Made by a program: the position numbers and the translations under genes. A DNA stretch of 5,918 nucleotides, from positions 1-5,918 of the forward strand of contig JAUWQU010000279.1 of assembly GCA_030610965.1 (NCBI GenBank). The letters run 5' to 3'. Source of the DNA: Phycisphaerae bacterium. Its GTDB lineage: Bacteria; Planctomycetota; Phycisphaerae; SM23-33. Below are positions 5,788-5,918 of this stretch, one piece after another; position 1 is the first letter of the stretch, and every line of letters begins with the position of its first letter. A model generated the notes under the pieces. The model saw nothing but the letters and a program-made list of their open reading frames with translations. It searched no databases and was not told the DNA's origin.

Positions 5788-5918
5788 TCAGGCTCCTTTG
5801 CTCTTGGGTTTGCGGAACTCGACCCACACGCCGTAGTTGACATCAGCGCCGCCGGGTGCATTGGGCACGTGGACGCGGGAGTTCGGGATGCCCGACTCCA
5901 CCATTATCTGTCGCAGTT
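5788..5918 (-). CDS. Unidentified protein, C-terminal end (possibly OmpA-like)
   Basis: Reading leftward from the window's right edge, one frame is open from 5916 to a TGA at 5788-5790 and gives 42 residues: LRQIMVESGIPNSRVHVPNA, then PGGADVNYGVWVEFRKPKSK and GA. That it is a real gene is supported by its one-base spacing to the GTG of the next gene and by carrying that gene's ribosome-binding site. I do not recognise the protein with confidence. A helix followed by SGIPNSRVHV and a strand at GVWVEFRK loosely recalls the end of OmpA/MotB peptidoglycan-binding domains, where a Gly-Ile/Val-Pro-x-x-Arg-Val step precedes a final strand, but the Asn-Arg-Arg signature is missing. It probably belongs to the same transcript, so it may be an envelope protein. 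Confidence 0.6.
   Translation of the reverse strand, partial: LRQIMVESGIPNSRVHVPNAPGGADVNYGVWVEFRKPKSKGA
5793..5799 (-). promoter_or_regulatory. Ribosome-binding site of the DUF3450-type gene (decides a GTG start)
   Basis: AAAGGAG on the minus strand lies 6 bases upstream of GTG at 5786. It is embedded in the last codons (SKGA) of the preceding gene, whose TGA ends one base before the GTG. It is the strongest Shine-Dalgarno match in the window. Confidence 0.8.

Noticed and set aside
677..5918. Fur box or other operator controlling the operon
   Set aside because: The operon start lies beyond the right edge, and no AT-rich inverted repeat is seen at the internal junctions; iron control cannot be claimed.

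Overview
The window is GC-rich (above 60% by eye) and gene-dense. It holds the end of one plus-strand gene, followed by a compact minus-strand operon that fills almost all of the rest. The organism is an envelope-bearing Gram-negative. The GC content and low-complexity stretches such as DPNQP just after a signal peptide suggest the Planctomycetota (Phycisphaerae-like) or a neighbouring group, but no marker gene settles the taxonomy.

Layout: positions 1-531 (+) are the C-terminal 176 residues of an FAD-dependent pyridine nucleotide-disulfide oxidoreductase related to CoA-disulfide reductase and NADH oxidase. Positions 532-676 are a short convergent gap with no convincing terminator. From 5918 down to 677 (-), in transcription order, come the last 42 residues of an unidentified gene; a secreted coiled-coil protein of the DUF3450 type; a long ExbB with a periplasmic coiled-coil extension (TtpC type); a short second ExbB; ExbD; TonB; and a secreted TPR protein. 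Every junction overlaps or is separated by at most about 21 bases, and most starts have a Shine-Dalgarno site inside the end of the preceding gene.

Together the operon is a complete TonB2/TtpC-type energy-transduction module: DUF3450, TtpC, ExbB2, ExbD2, TonB2, TPR. In Vibrio and Shewanella, where this order is known, the two ExbB proteins and ExbD form an inner-membrane ion-driven motor. The motor energises TonB, which pulls on outer-membrane TonB-dependent transporters. The DUF3450 and TPR proteins are expected to be periplasmic accessories. No outer-membrane receptor is visible here, so the substrate is unknown.

The most interesting points come from reading the proteins side by side. The periplasmic part of the long ExbB and the DUF3450 protein seem to share the same architecture (coiled coil plus a small C-terminal domain). 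The two ExbB subunits differ at the conserved pore glutamate: Glu in the long one, Lys in the short one. The TonB membrane helix has Asn where His is usual. Three gene starts are also corrected using ribosome-binding sites.
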